DNA of 64,000 nt from Bordetella parapertussis (GTDB taxonomy: Bacteria; Pseudomonadota; Gammaproteobacteria; Burkholderiales; Casimicrobiaceae), in the NCBI GenBank assembly GCA_943331295.2, contig CALQLA020000020.1:20718-84717 (forward strand), given 5' to 3'. Below the pieces are notes generated by a model. It did no database searches. It saw only the letters and a list, made by a program, of their open reading frames with translations, and had not been told where the DNA came from. Within the stretch, counting starts at the first letter, position 1; each line of letters opens with the position of its first letter. Shown in pieces: positions 44,587 through 53,112 of this stretch. The position numbers and the translations under genes were made by a program.

Positions 44587-45866
44587 TCCAGATTCCCGTC
44601 GTAGCGCGAACGCTTGTGCTCGATGCAGTACTCGAACTCGTCGCGGAATTTGTTGAGGATGCCGGCGGTGGCGTAGCCGGCCGCGTCACCCATGCCGCAG
44701 ATCGTCGTGCCGTCGTTCCAGGCCGAGATCCTGTAGAGCTGTTCGACGTCCTCCGGCCGGCCGCCGCCGGCCACGATCCGGTCGATGATCCGGTGCAGCC
44801 AGCCCATGCCTTCGCGGCACGGCGTGCACTGTCCGCAGGACTCGTGGTGGTAGAAGCGCAGCAGCACCTGCAGCAGCCGCACCATGCAGGTTCCCTCGGC
44901 GATCACGACCATGCCGCCCGAGCCCAGCGAGGAGCCGGCGGCCTCGACCTCCTGGTTGTCCAGGCGCAGCGTGGCGACTTCGGCGCCGGTCAGCACCTTG
45001 GTGGAGATGCCGCCGGGGATCACCGCCTTGATCGCACGCCCCTCCGGCACCCCGCCGCAGTCCTCCTCGAGGAACTTCGCCCACGGATAGCCGATCTCGA
45101 TTTCATACACGCCCGGCTTGCGGATGTGGCCCGAGATCGAGATCAGCCGCGTGCCGGGGTTCTTGGCGGTCCCGTACTTGCGGAAACCCGCCCCGCCGAG
45201 CTCGATGATGCCCACGATGTTGGACAGCGTCTCGATGTTGTTCACGACCGTCGGGCTCTGGTACAGGCCGCGCACCGTGAGCCGCGGCGGACGGTTGCGC
45301 GGGTAGCCCTTGCGGCCCTCGAGCGAGCTCAGCAGCGCCGACGCCTCGCCGCAGACGTACGACCCGGCGCCCCGGTAGATCACGATGTCGCAGGAGAAGC
45401 CGGTACCGAGGATCTTCTCGCCGATCAGGCCCGCGGCGTAGGCCTCGTCGAGCGCGGCGGCCAGCCGGCGGTACGGCTGGTCGAACTCGCCGCGGATGTA
45501 GACGAACGCGTGGCGGACCTGCAGCGCGTAGGAGGCGATCAGCATCGACTCCAGCAACCGGTGCGGGGCGTACTCGAGGATCCAGCGGTCCTTGAAGGTC
45601 CCCGGCTCGCCTTCGTCGGCGTTGGCGCACAGGTAATGCGGCTTGCCGTCGTTGAGCTGCACGACGTTCCACTTGCGCCCCATCGGGAACGCCGCGCCGC
45701 CGCGGCCCTGGATGCCGGACGCCGTGACTTCCTCCGTCACCTGCTCCGGCGTCATCTCGCGCAGCACCTTCGCCAGCGCGCCGTAGCCGCCGCGCGCACG
45801 ATATTCGGAGAGCAGATGCGACGTCGCCGTCACCGGGAACGTCATCAGCAGGTTGCGCTCGTTCAT
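44568..45866 (-). CDS. nuoF: NADH-quinone oxidoreductase subunit F
   Basis: The 432-residue NADH- and FMN-binding subunit. The NADH/FMN motif reads GRGGAAFPMGRKW and the second Gly-rich site is IYRGAGSYVCGEASALLSSL. The N3 cluster ligands are SCGQCTPCREG and the Cys in TTICGMGDA. The ATG at 45866 gives MNERNLLMTFPV; a second Met at residue 8 is possible. It lies one base before the nuoE stop on the coding strand, so the two are translated together. Confidence 0.96.
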   Translation of the reverse strand: MNERNLLMTFPVTATSHLLSEYRARGGYGALAKVLREMTPEQVTEEVTASGIQGRGGAAFPMGRKWNVVQLNDGKPHYLCANADEGEPGTFKDRWILEYAPHRLLESMLIASYALQVRHAFVYIRGEFDQPYRRLAAALDEAYAAGLIGEKILGTGFSCDIVIYRGAGSYVCGEASALLSSLEGRKGYPRNRPPRLTVRGLYQSPTVVNNIETLSNIVGIIELGGAGFRKYGTAKNPGTRLISISGHIRKPGVYEIEIGYPWAKFLEEDCGGVPEGRAIKAVIPGGISTKVLTGAEVATLRLDNQEVEAAGSSLGSGGMVVIAEGTCMVRLLQVLLRFYHHESCGQCTPCREGMGWLHRIIDRIVAGGGRPEDVEQLYRISAWNDGTTICGMGDAAGYATAGILNKFRDEFEYCIEHKRSRYDGNLECRRSS

Positions 45867-45867
45867 G

Positions 45868-46332
45868 TCAGCGCAGCTCCGCGAGCAGCTGGTCGATCCG
45901 CTCGGCGCTCACCGCCTCGTGGCAGGTCTCGTTGATCACGACCACCGGCGCGCCGCCGCAGGCCGCCATGCACTCGACCGTCGACAGCGTGAAGCGCCCG
46001 TCCGCCGTGGTCTCGCCGGGCTTGATGCCGAGCTTGTGCGAGACGTGGTCGAGCAGGCGTTCGGCGCCCAGCAGCGAACAGGACACGTTGCGGCAGGCCT
46101 GGATGTGCCAGCGCCCGATCGGCCTGCGCCGGAACTGCGTGTAGAAACTCAGCACTTCCTCGACCTGGATCCGCGGCACGCCGAGGTAATCGACCAGCCC
46201 GGCGATGTCCTCGTCCGCGACGTACCCGCGATCCTCCTGGATGCGGCGCAGGCAAGGCAGCACCAGCGACGACGTGAACCCCTCGGGAAAGCGCGCGCGC
46301 AGGATGTCGAATTCGGGGATCAGGTGCTTCAT
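45868..46332 (-). CDS. nuoE: NADH-quinone oxidoreductase subunit E
   Basis: A 154-residue thioredoxin-like [2Fe-2S] (N1a) subunit. The cluster ligands are CRNVSC near residue 81-86 and CMAACGGAP near 122-130. The helical N-terminus (IQEDRGYVADEDIAGLVDYL) is typical. It starts at 46332 (MKHLIPEFDILRARFPEG), overlapping nuoD by four bases. Confidence 0.95.
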   Translation of the reverse strand: MKHLIPEFDILRARFPEGFTSSLVLPCLRRIQEDRGYVADEDIAGLVDYLGVPRIQVEEVLSFYTQFRRRPIGRWHIQACRNVSCSLLGAERLLDHVSHKLGIKPGETTADGRFTLSTVECMAACGGAPVVVINETCHEAVSAERIDQLLAELR

Positions 46333-47558
46333 CGATCGCACTCCCCGCCGATCATGTTGACCGAGCCGAAGGTCGGGATCACGTCGGCGAGCTGGTAGCC
46401 CTCGAGCATCTTCTGCACCCCGCCCATGTGCACGAAACTGGGCGAGCGCACGTGCATCTTGTAGGGCATGCCGCCGCCGGTGCTGACCAGGTAGAAGCCG
46501 AGTTCGCCGTTGGGCGCCTCGTGCGCGAGGTAGACCTCGCCGGCCGGCACCTGCGGCCCATCCATGACCAGCTTGAAGTGGTTGATCAGCGATTCGATCT
46601 CCGTGTACACGAGATGCTTCTCCGGCAGCATGCAGCGCGGGTCGTCGACATTGAGCGGGCCTGTCGGCAGCATGTCGGCCAGCTGGCGGATCATGTGGAC
46701 GGACTCGTCCATCTCGCACATGCGGACGTAGTAACGGTCGTAGTTGTCGCCGTTGATGCCGACCGGCACTTCGAAGTCGAGCTCCCCGTAGGCGAGGTAC
46801 GGCGCGTCCTTGCGCAGGTCGCGCGGCACGCCGGTGGAGCGCAGGATCGGCCCGGTGAAGCCATAGCTGACTGCGTCGGCGGCGGACAGGACCCCGACGT
46901 TGCGGGTGCGGTCGATGAAGATGCGGTTGCGGTCCATCAGCCCGTGGATGCGGCCGATGAAGACCTCGTACTGGCCCAGGATCTCCTCGAGGCGCACGAG
47001 CCAGCCGTCGGGCAGGTCCTGCGCCATCCCGCCGATGCGGCCGTACGTGTAGGTCACCCGCGCGCCGGTCAGCGCCGCCAGGTGCTCGTAGAAGTAGTCG
47101 CGGATCATCACCAGGTACAGGAACGCGGTCATCGCCCCCAGTTCCATCAGCGAGGCAGCGACGCAGGTGAGGTGATCGGCCAGGCGCGAGTACTCGGACA
47201 GCAGCGTGCGCAGGTACCTGCAGCGCGGCGTGATCTCGATGCCGAGCAGTTCCTCGACTGCCGCGCAGTAGGCGAAGTTGTTGATCAGCCCGGAGCAGTA
47301 GTTCAGCCGGTCGACGTAGGGGATAACGTTCGCCCAGGTGTGGCTTTCGCACTCCTTCTCGAAGCCGCGATGCAGGTAGCCGCAGTGCACGTCGACGTGG
47401 CGCACCTTCTCGCCGTCCAGCGCCGCGATGACCTGGATGGTGCCGTGCGTCGCAGGGTGCGACGGCCCGATGTTGACGACCACCGCGCCTTCGGTGTCGC
47501 CGCGGGTGAACGCCGGGCGGACCGGATTCGGGAACGGGTCGGGGAGCGGAGTGGCCAT
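46329..47558 (-). CDS. nuoD: NADH-quinone oxidoreductase subunit D
   Basis: The 409-residue 49-kDa-type subunit forming the quinone site with NuoB. It has NIGPSHPATHGTIQVIAALD near the start, with the quinone-contacting His, and CGYLHRGFEKECES, the relic of the NiFe-hydrogenase ligand region. ANVIPYVDRLNYCSGLINNF and the C-terminal FGSVNMIGGECDR end are typical. It is separate from nuoC (12-base gap), not fused. Confidence 0.96.
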   Translation of the reverse strand: MATPLPDPFPNPVRPAFTRGDTEGAVVVNIGPSHPATHGTIQVIAALDGEKVRHVDVHCGYLHRGFEKECESHTWANVIPYVDRLNYCSGLINNFAYCAAVEELLGIEITPRCRYLRTLLSEYSRLADHLTCVAASLMELGAMTAFLYLVMIRDYFYEHLAALTGARVTYTYGRIGGMAQDLPDGWLVRLEEILGQYEVFIGRIHGLMDRNRIFIDRTRNVGVLSAADAVSYGFTGPILRSTGVPRDLRKDAPYLAYGELDFEVPVGINGDNYDRYYVRMCEMDESVHMIRQLADMLPTGPLNVDDPRCMLPEKHLVYTEIESLINHFKLVMDGPQVPAGEVYLAHEAPNGELGFYLVSTGGGMPYKMHVRSPSFVHMGGVQKMLEGYQLADVIPTFGSVNMIGGECDR

Positions 47559-47570
47559 CGTGGTCGCGCG

Positions 47571-48044
47571 TTACTTGCGGTACGGAACCAGCGGTTGCTC
47601 GTGCTGCTTCGCGTAGTCCTTGCGCAGCGGATGACCCTGGAAGCCCTCGTAGAGCAGGATCGGCCGCAGGTCGTCGTGGCCGCGGAAGCGAATGCCATAC
47701 ATGTCGTGGCACTCGCGCTCCATGAAGTCCGCCGAGCCGTACAACCCGATCAGCGAGTCGACGGTGGGATCGGCCTCGGTGACGCGCAGCTTGAGCCGTG
47801 CGCGGACGAAGTGCACCGTCGAGTAGAAGTGATAGACGACCTCGAATCGCGGGTCCTGGCCCAGCCAGTCGACCGCCGTGACGTCGAGGAAGAGGTCGAA
47901 CTCGAACCCGCTCTTCAGCTCGCCGACCGTCGCCAGCAGCGCGGTCGCGGGGATGACCCGCACCAATACGCCGTGCGCGATGCGCCAGCCGCCGTCGGCG
48001 TCGCCGCAGCGCTGGTCGAGCAGTTCGATCGTCGGGACGGCCAT
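47571..48044 (-). CDS. nuoC: NADH-quinone oxidoreductase subunit C
   Basis: A 157-residue 30-kDa-type peripheral subunit. The signature is MERECHDMYGIRFRGHDDLR, followed by ILLYEGFQGHPLRKDYAKQH. The start at 48044 (MAVPTIELLDQRCGD) fits; the frame above it is a shadow of nuoB. It is shorter than the 200 residues common in betaproteobacteria, missing much of the N-terminal helix bundle but keeping the core. Confidence 0.94.
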   Translation of the reverse strand: MAVPTIELLDQRCGDADGGWRIAHGVLVRVIPATALLATVGELKSGFEFDLFLDVTAVDWLGQDPRFEVVYHFYSTVHFVRARLKLRVTEADPTVDSLIGLYGSADFMERECHDMYGIRFRGHDDLRPILLYEGFQGHPLRKDYAKQHEQPLVPYRK

Positions 48045-48046
48045 GG

Positions 48047-48562
48047 TCAGAAGGTGTCGGTCAGGATCGGATGGTGGCTGCGCGCGATCCGCTCCTGCAG
48101 CTGCATGATCGCGTCGATGACCGTCTCCGGCCGCGGCGGGCAGCCGGGCACGTACACGTCGACCGGGATGATCCTGTCGATGCCGGCGACCGCAGCGTAG
48201 TTCTGGTAGAAGCCCCCGCTCGTGGCGCAGGCGCCGAAGGCCATCACCCACTTCGGCTCGCACATCTGCTCGTACACCTTGAGCAGGACCGGCGCCTGCT
48301 TGTGCGTGACCGTGCCCACGACCATCAGCAGGTCGGACTGCCGCGGGGAGAACCGGGGCAGCGCCGCGCCGAAACGGTCGGTGTCGTACGGCGACGAGCT
48401 CACCGCCATGAACTCCATCGCGCAGCAGGCGGTGACGAACGGGTACGGGAACAGCGAGAACTTGCGCGCCCAGCCGACCAGCTCGTCCTTCTTGGTCGAC
48501 AGGTATTCAAATCCCGCCGACGGGGCCTGGGCGGAGCGGATTGGGATCGGGTTCTGTGCCAT
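48047..48562 (-). CDS. nuoB: NADH-quinone oxidoreductase subunit B
   Basis: The 171-residue PSST subunit holding cluster N2. Ligands are in the tandem CC of VTACCAMEFM, the Cys of VMAFGACATSGGFY, and VYVPGCPPRPE. The start is MAQNPIPIRSAQAPSAGFEY at 48562. The sequence matches standard NuoB throughout. Confidence 0.96.
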   Translation of the reverse strand: MAQNPIPIRSAQAPSAGFEYLSTKKDELVGWARKFSLFPYPFVTACCAMEFMAVSSSPYDTDRFGAALPRFSPRQSDLLMVVGTVTHKQAPVLLKVYEQMCEPKWVMAFGACATSGGFYQNYAAVAGIDRIIPVDVYVPGCPPRPETVIDAIMQLQERIARSHHPILTDTF

Positions 48563-48564
48563 GG

Positions 48565-48930
48565 CTAGTCGGTGACGGCCTCGAGCAGCCGGGCCTTGTA
48601 GACGTAGAGAAGGATCAGCACCAGCAGCACGGTGAACACGAAGTAGGTGAACACCATGAACGTGCCGAGCGGCTGCGCGCCCAGCGCCCACAGGTACAGG
48701 AACACCGTTTCCAGGTCGAACAACAGGAACGCGATGGCCACCGCGTAGTACTTGATCGACACCGGCCTGACGTTCTGGGTCTCGATCAGGGTCGCGCCGC
48801 ACTCGAACGGCTCCAGCTTCAGCGCGGAGCTGACCGGCTTCGGCCCCAGCATCCGGTTGAGGAGCAGCGTGACCCCGACGAAGCCGAGGATCGCGGCGAG
48901 ATACAGCAGGAAGGCGACGTACGGATTCAT
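48565..48930 (-). CDS. nuoA: NADH-quinone oxidoreductase subunit A
   Basis: A 121-residue three-helix membrane subunit. The loop PFECGATLIETQNVRPVSIK has the redox-state-sensitive Cys, and KYYAVAIAFLLFDLETVFLY the conserved acidic helix. It starts MNPYVAFLLYLAAILGFVGV at 48930 and is the first gene of the 14-gene operon. The upstream region, shared with the divergent hydroxyacid dehydrogenase gene, has FNR-type boxes. Confidence 0.96.
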   Translation of the reverse strand: MNPYVAFLLYLAAILGFVGVTLLLNRMLGPKPVSSALKLEPFECGATLIETQNVRPVSIKYYAVAIAFLLFDLETVFLYLWALGAQPLGTFMVFTYFVFTVLLVLILLYVYKARLLEAVTD

Positions 48931-49135
48931 GCAAGGCGCCCGAACGCTGCAGTCGACGCGGGCACGCCTGCGGTGCGGCACGCCGCCGCCGCGCGCCGAT
49001 GGCTCCGGCTCGCGGGCCGCAGTCGCGTACCGGGGTCCCCTTGTTTGGTCTTGTCCATGGCCATTGCGCGCGCGACCGTGATTGCACGGCCGCTTTCCTC
49101 AGGGCGAAGAGTAAGCGCCCCCGCGCCGGCTCCGT

Positions 49136-49149
49136 TTGACTTGGATCAA
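49136..49149. promoter_or_regulatory. FNR/ANR-type box, nuo side
   Basis: TTGACTTGGATCAA matches the FNR/ANR consensus at nine of ten fixed positions. It differs from the boxes at 33.2 kb only in the spacer (TTGG for TTGC). It lies 206 bases upstream of the nuoA ATG and 317 bases from the dehydrogenase ATG. Confidence 0.65.
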
Positions 49150-49222
49150 TAGGCGCGAATCGAAATGCAGTTTGTCCCTACTGAACACAGGGCGAAGGAA
49201 GCGCGCGAATCCGCGCACTTGG

Positions 49223-49236
49223 ATGATCTGGATCAA
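49223..49236. promoter_or_regulatory. FNR/ANR-type box, dehydrogenase side
   Basis: ATGATCTGGATCAA matches TTGATnnnnATCAA at nine of ten fixed positions. Its spacer CTGG is the same as in the hemN box. It lies 230 bases upstream of the ATG at 49466. Confidence 0.55.
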
Positions 49237-49465
49237 TTCGGGTGCGCTGCCGGCGAGTTAACGTCCGCCGACGCGCGTGGGGCGCGTCCGCGACCGACGT
49301 CGCGGGGCTTCGGCAGGAACCGGCAGATCGCCACGAGGCGGCGCCGGTCACCCTCGGGGGATGGAAGATGCAGGGGTCACGAGTCCACGATCAGCGCGGC
49401 CGCGCGATGCCGCCGCCAGGCGCGCGTTCCGCTGCCGGGGCGACGGCCCGCCACGCGCGACGCCC

Positions 49466-52318
49466 ATGACGCCGCAAGCGACCCTCGCCCTCACGGCCGA
49501 CCTGGCCGGGTTCATTCCCGCGCACCGGCTCGTCACCGATCCGCTGCGCCGCCTCGCGTGGGGCACCGATGCCAGCTTCTACCGGCTCGTGCCGGCCGTC
49601 GTCGCGGTGGTCGAGAACGAGGACGAGGTTCGCGGCGTGCTCGCCGCGTGCCGCCGCCACGCCGCCCCCGTCACCTTCCGCGCCGCCGGCACCAGCCTGT
49701 CCGGCCAGGCGATCACGGATTCCGTGCTGCTGCTGCTGGGCGACGGCTGGCGCGACGCGACCGTCGGCACCGGTGCCGAGACGATCACGCTGCAGCCCGG
49801 CGTCGTCGGCGCCGCCGCCAACCGCCGGCTCGCGCACCACGGGCGCAAGATCGGGCCCGACCCGGCGTCCATCGACGCCGCGATGATCGGCGGCATCGCC
49901 GCCAACAACGCGAGCGGGATGTGCTGCGGCACGGCGCAGAACAGCTACCACACGCTGGCGGCGATGCGCGTCGTGCTGGCCGACGGCACCGTGCTCGACA
50001 CCGGCGACCCGGCGAGCCGCGCCGCCTTCGTCGCCGGCCGCGGCGACCTCGTGCGCGAGCTCGACGCGCTGGGCCGCGCGGTCCGGGGCAACGACGCGCT
50101 CGCCGCGCGCATCCGGCACAAGTTCCGGATGAAGAACACCACCGGCTACAGCCTCAACGCCCTCATCGACTACACCGATCCCGTCGACATCCTCGCGCAC
50201 CTGATGATCGGCTCCGAGGGAACGCTCGGCTTCATCAGCACGATCACCTACCGCACCGTCCCGGACCATGCGAACAAGGCGAGCGCGCTGATCCTGTTCG
50301 ACGACCTGGGCGCCGCCTGCCGCGCCGTGTCGGCGCTGAAGAGCGCCCCGGTGGCGGCCGTCGAACTCGCCGACCGCGCGGCGCTGCGCTCGGTGGAGAA
50401 CAAGCCGGGCCTCCCCGGCGCGATCCGCGCGCTCGGACCGGAGGGCGCGGCGCTCCTCGTCGAGACCCGCGCCGCCGACGCGGCCGCGCTGGCCGCGCAG
50501 GTCGCGGCCGTCGTCGCCGCGCTCGACGGCATGCGGACGTCGGGCCCGGTGCGCTTCTCCACCGACCCCGCCGAATGCGCCGGCTTCTGGAATGTCCGCA
50601 AGGGCATGTTCCCGACCGTGGGCGCGATGCGCAAGACGGGAACCACCGTCATCATCGAGGACGTCGCGTTCCCCGTGCCGCGGCTCGCCGAGGCCACGCT
50701 CGACCTGCAGCGGCTGCTCGCCTCCCACGGCTACACCGAGGCGATCATCTTCGGCCACGCGCTCGAGGGCAACCTGCACTTCGTGTTCACGCAGGACTTC
50801 AACACGCCGTCCGAGATCGCGCGCTACGGCGGCTTCATGGAGGCGCTCGCGGTGCTGGTCGTCGACGCCTACGACGGGGCGCTGAAGGCCGAGCACGGCA
50901 CCGGCCGCAACGTCGCGCCGTTCGTGGAAAAGGAATGGGGGGCCGAGGCCTACGCGCTGATGCGCAGGATCAAGCGCCTCTTCGATCCCCTCAACCTGCT
51001 GAATCCCGGCGTCATCCTCAACGGCGACCCCGGCGCGCACCTCAAGCACCTGAAGCCGCTGCCGGCCTGCGACGAGATCGTCGACAAGTGCATCGAGTGC
51101 GGGTTCTGCGAGGTGAAATGCCCGTCGCGCGGCCTTACGCTGTCGCCGCGGCAGCGCATCGTCGGCTGGCGCGAGATCGCGCGGGTCGAGGCGGCCGGCA
51201 ACGACGCCGCCGGCCTCGCGACGCTCTCCGGGCTCTACGACTACCAGGGCATCGACACCTGCGCGGGGTGCGGCCTGTGCGCGACCGCCTGCCCCGTCGG
51301 CATCGAGACCGGCGTGCTGATCAAGTCGCTGCGCGGCCGTCGCGCGGGCCCGTTGACGCGCCGCGTCGGCGACCTCGTCGCCGGCCACTACGGCGCCACG
51401 ACGGCGGGCGTCCGGATGGGACTCGGCGCCGCCAACCTGCTGCACGGGCTCGTCGGCACGCGGACGATGCAGGGCTCGCTCGGCTTCCTGCGCCGGATCT
51501 CGGGCGACCGCCTGCCCAAGTGGTCGCCGGCGCTGCCGCGTCCGGTGCATTTCGTGCCGCCGTCCCCTGCCGCTCCCGCCGCCGCGGGAGCCGGCCGCGA
51601 GCGGATCGTCTATTTCCCGAGTTGCGCCGCGCGCTCGATGGGGGCGCAGCGCGGCCACGAGGGCACCGACGCCCTCCCCGTCGCCGCCGAGCGGCTCTTC
51701 CGGCGCGCGGGCTTCGACGTCGTCTACCCGGAGCGCCTGTCCGAGCTGTGCTGCGGCCAGCCGTTCGAGAGCAAGGGCCTCGCCGCCGCCGCCGACCGCA
51801 AGTCGGGCGAGCTCGAAGCGGCGCTGCGCGTCGCGAGCGAGGACGGCCGGCTGCCGATCGTGTTCGACACGAGCCCGTGCGCGTACCGGATGAAGCGGTA
51901 CCTGCAGGGCCGGCTCGCGGTGCAGGACAGCATCGAGTTCATCCACGACGCGGTGCTGTCGCGGGTGGCGCTCGAGCGACAGGCCGCTCCGGTGGCGATC
52001 CACCCGGTGTGCAGCGTGCGCAAGATGGGCACGGTCGACCGCCTCCTGCGCATCGCGGCGTGCTGCAGCGCCGAGGTGGTGACGGTGGACGAGGTGCTGT
52101 GCTGCGGGTTCGCCGGCGACAAGGGCTTCAACCGCCCCGAGCTGAACGAGCACGCGCTGCGGCGCCTGAAGCCTTCGCTGCCGGCCGGATGCGTGACCGG
52201 CTATTCGTCCAGCCGGACCTGCGAGATCGGGCTTTCCGAATACGCCGGCTTCCCCTACGATTCGATCATCCAGCTGGTCGACGCCTGCGCCGAGGCGGCG
52301 GCCGGCCGGGGCAGGTAG
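49466..52318 (+). CDS. FAD-linked D-2-hydroxyacid (D-lactate) dehydrogenase fused to Fe-S/CCG domains
   Basis: A 950-residue two-part oxidoreductase. The N-terminal half is a VAO-type FAD domain (FRAAGTSLSGQAITDSVLLL; PDPASIDAAMIGGIAANNAS; GSEGTLGFI) with the FAD-oxidase C-terminal domain (GHALEGNLHFVFTQDF, EHGTGRNVAPFVE). The second half has two [4Fe-4S] motifs, CIECGFCEVKCPS and CAGCGLCATACPV (about 540-610), and HdrD-like cysteine-rich domains (ELCCGQPFESKG, VLCCGFAGDKGF). Family members oxidise D-lactate or D-2-hydroxyglutarate to the 2-oxoacid and pass electrons to a cytochrome or quinone. The start at 49466 gives MTPQATLALTADLAG. It heads an operon with lutABC, which favours lactate. 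Confidence 0.9.
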   Translation: MTPQATLALTADLAGFIPAHRLVTDPLRRLAWGTDASFYRLVPAVVAVVENEDEVRGVLAACRRHAAPVTFRAAGTSLSGQAITDSVLLLLGDGWRDATVGTGAETITLQPGVVGAAANRRLAHHGRKIGPDPASIDAAMIGGIAANNASGMCCGTAQNSYHTLAAMRVVLADGTVLDTGDPASRAAFVAGRGDLVRELDALGRAVRGNDALAARIRHKFRMKNTTGYSLNALIDYTDPVDILAHLMIGSEGTLGFISTITYRTVPDHANKASALILFDDLGAACRAVSALKSAPVAAVELADRAALRSVENKPGLPGAIRALGPEGAALLVETRAADAAALAAQVAAVVAALDGMRTSGPVRFSTDPAECAGFWNVRKGMFPTVGAMRKTGTTVIIEDVAFPVPRLAEATLDLQRLLASHGYTEAIIFGHALEGNLHFVFTQDFNTPSEIARYGGFMEALAVLVVDAYDGALKAEHGTGRNVAPFVEKEWGAEAYALMRRIKRLFDPLNLLNPGVILNGDPGAHLKHLKPLPACDEIVDKCIECGFCEVKCPSRGLTLSPRQRIVGWREIARVEAAGNDAAGLATLSGLYDYQGIDTCAGCGLCATACPVGIETGVLIKSLRGRRAGPLTRRVGDLVAGHYGATTAGVRMGLGAANLLHGLVGTRTMQGSLGFLRRISGDRLPKWSPALPRPVHFVPPSPAAPAAAGAGRERIVYFPSCAARSMGAQRGHEGTDALPVAAERLFRRAGFDVVYPERLSELCCGQPFESKGLAAAADRKSGELEAALRVASEDGRLPIVFDTSPCAYRMKRYLQGRLAVQDSIEFIHDAVLSRVALERQAAPVAIHPVCSVRKMGTVDRLLRIAACCSAEVVTVDEVLCCGFAGDKGFNRPELNEHALRRLKPSLPAGCVTGYSSSRTCEIGLSEYAGFPYDSIIQLVDACAEAAAGRGR

Positions 52319-52368
52319 CGCCGCGACGCGATGCGCGGCCAGCGTTCATCCCGCGAGGAACCCCGCCG

Positions 52369-53112
52369 GTGAAAGTCGCCCTGTTCGTGCCCTGCTACGT
52401 CGATGCGTTCTTCCCGGAGGTCGGCATCGCGACGCTGGAACTCCTCGAGCGGTTCGGCATCGAGGTCGCCTATCCGCTCGACCAGACCTGCTGCGGCCAG
52501 CCGCTGGCCAACAGCGGCTGCCACAAGGAGGCCGCCGCCACCGAGCAGCTGTTTGTGCAGAACTTCGCCGGGTTCGACTACGTGGTCGGGCCGACCGGCA
52601 GCTGCGTGCACCACATCCGCGACCACCTGACCGCGATCCCGCAGACCCCGGAGGTCGCGCAGGTGCGCGCCTGCACGTTCGAGCTGGTGGAGTTCCTGCA
52701 CGACGTGCTCAAGGTCGACGCGTTCCCGTGGGCCGAGTTCCCGCACAAGGTCGGGCTGCACACCGGATGCTCGACGCTGCGCGCGCTCGGGCAGGCAAGC
52801 ACGAGCGAGATCGCCGGCCCGCGCTTCTCGAAGCCGATGGCGCTGCTGTCGAAGGTGAGGGGCATCGAGTTCGTCATGCCGGACCGGCCCGACGAGTGCT
52901 GCGGCTTCGGCGGCACCTTCTCGGTCTTCGAGGAGCCGGTGTCGGCACGGATGGGCTACGACAAGGTCAACGACCACCTGCGCGCGGGTGCCGAGTACGT
53001 CGTGTCGGGCGACATGTCGTGCCTGATGCACCAGCAGGGATGCGCCGACCGGCAGGGCCTGCGGCTCAAGTTCATCCACGTCGCCGAAGTGCTGAACGGG
53101 GCGCGGGAATGA
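52369..53112 (+). CDS. lutA: L-lactate utilization protein LutA (Fe-S, CCG domains)
   Basis: A 247-residue protein with two cysteine-rich CCG domains: TCCGQPLANSGCHKEA near residue 43 and ECCGFGGTFSVFEEPVSARM near 180, which bind an Fe-S cluster. It starts with a GTG at 52369, giving (M)KVALFVPCYVDAFFP. It acts with LutB and LutC in oxidation of L-lactate to pyruvate. The start lies 50 bases after the FAD/Fe-S dehydrogenase, and its stop overlaps lutB by four bases. Confidence 0.93.
   Translation: MKVALFVPCYVDAFFPEVGIATLELLERFGIEVAYPLDQTCCGQPLANSGCHKEAAATEQLFVQNFAGFDYVVGPTGSCVHHIRDHLTAIPQTPEVAQVRACTFELVEFLHDVLKVDAFPWAEFPHKVGLHTGCSTLRALGQASTSEIAGPRFSKPMALLSKVRGIEFVMPDRPDECCGFGGTFSVFEEPVSARMGYDKVNDHLRAGAEYVVSGDMSCLMHQQGCADRQGLRLKFIHVAEVLNGARE

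Larger units (their letters stand above)
48931..49465. other. Divergent intergenic region between nuoA and the D-2-hydroxyacid dehydrogenase gene
   Basis: The 535-base gap holds no gene I can support; long open frames here are GC-driven shadows with repetitive Arg/Pro translations. Its left part (48931-49080) is GC-rich. Around 49130-49240 it turns locally AT-rich and has two FNR-type sites 87 bases apart, suggesting that the promoters of both flanking operons lie there. The right part (49260-49465) is probably the leader of the dehydrogenase mRNA. Confidence 0.6.
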
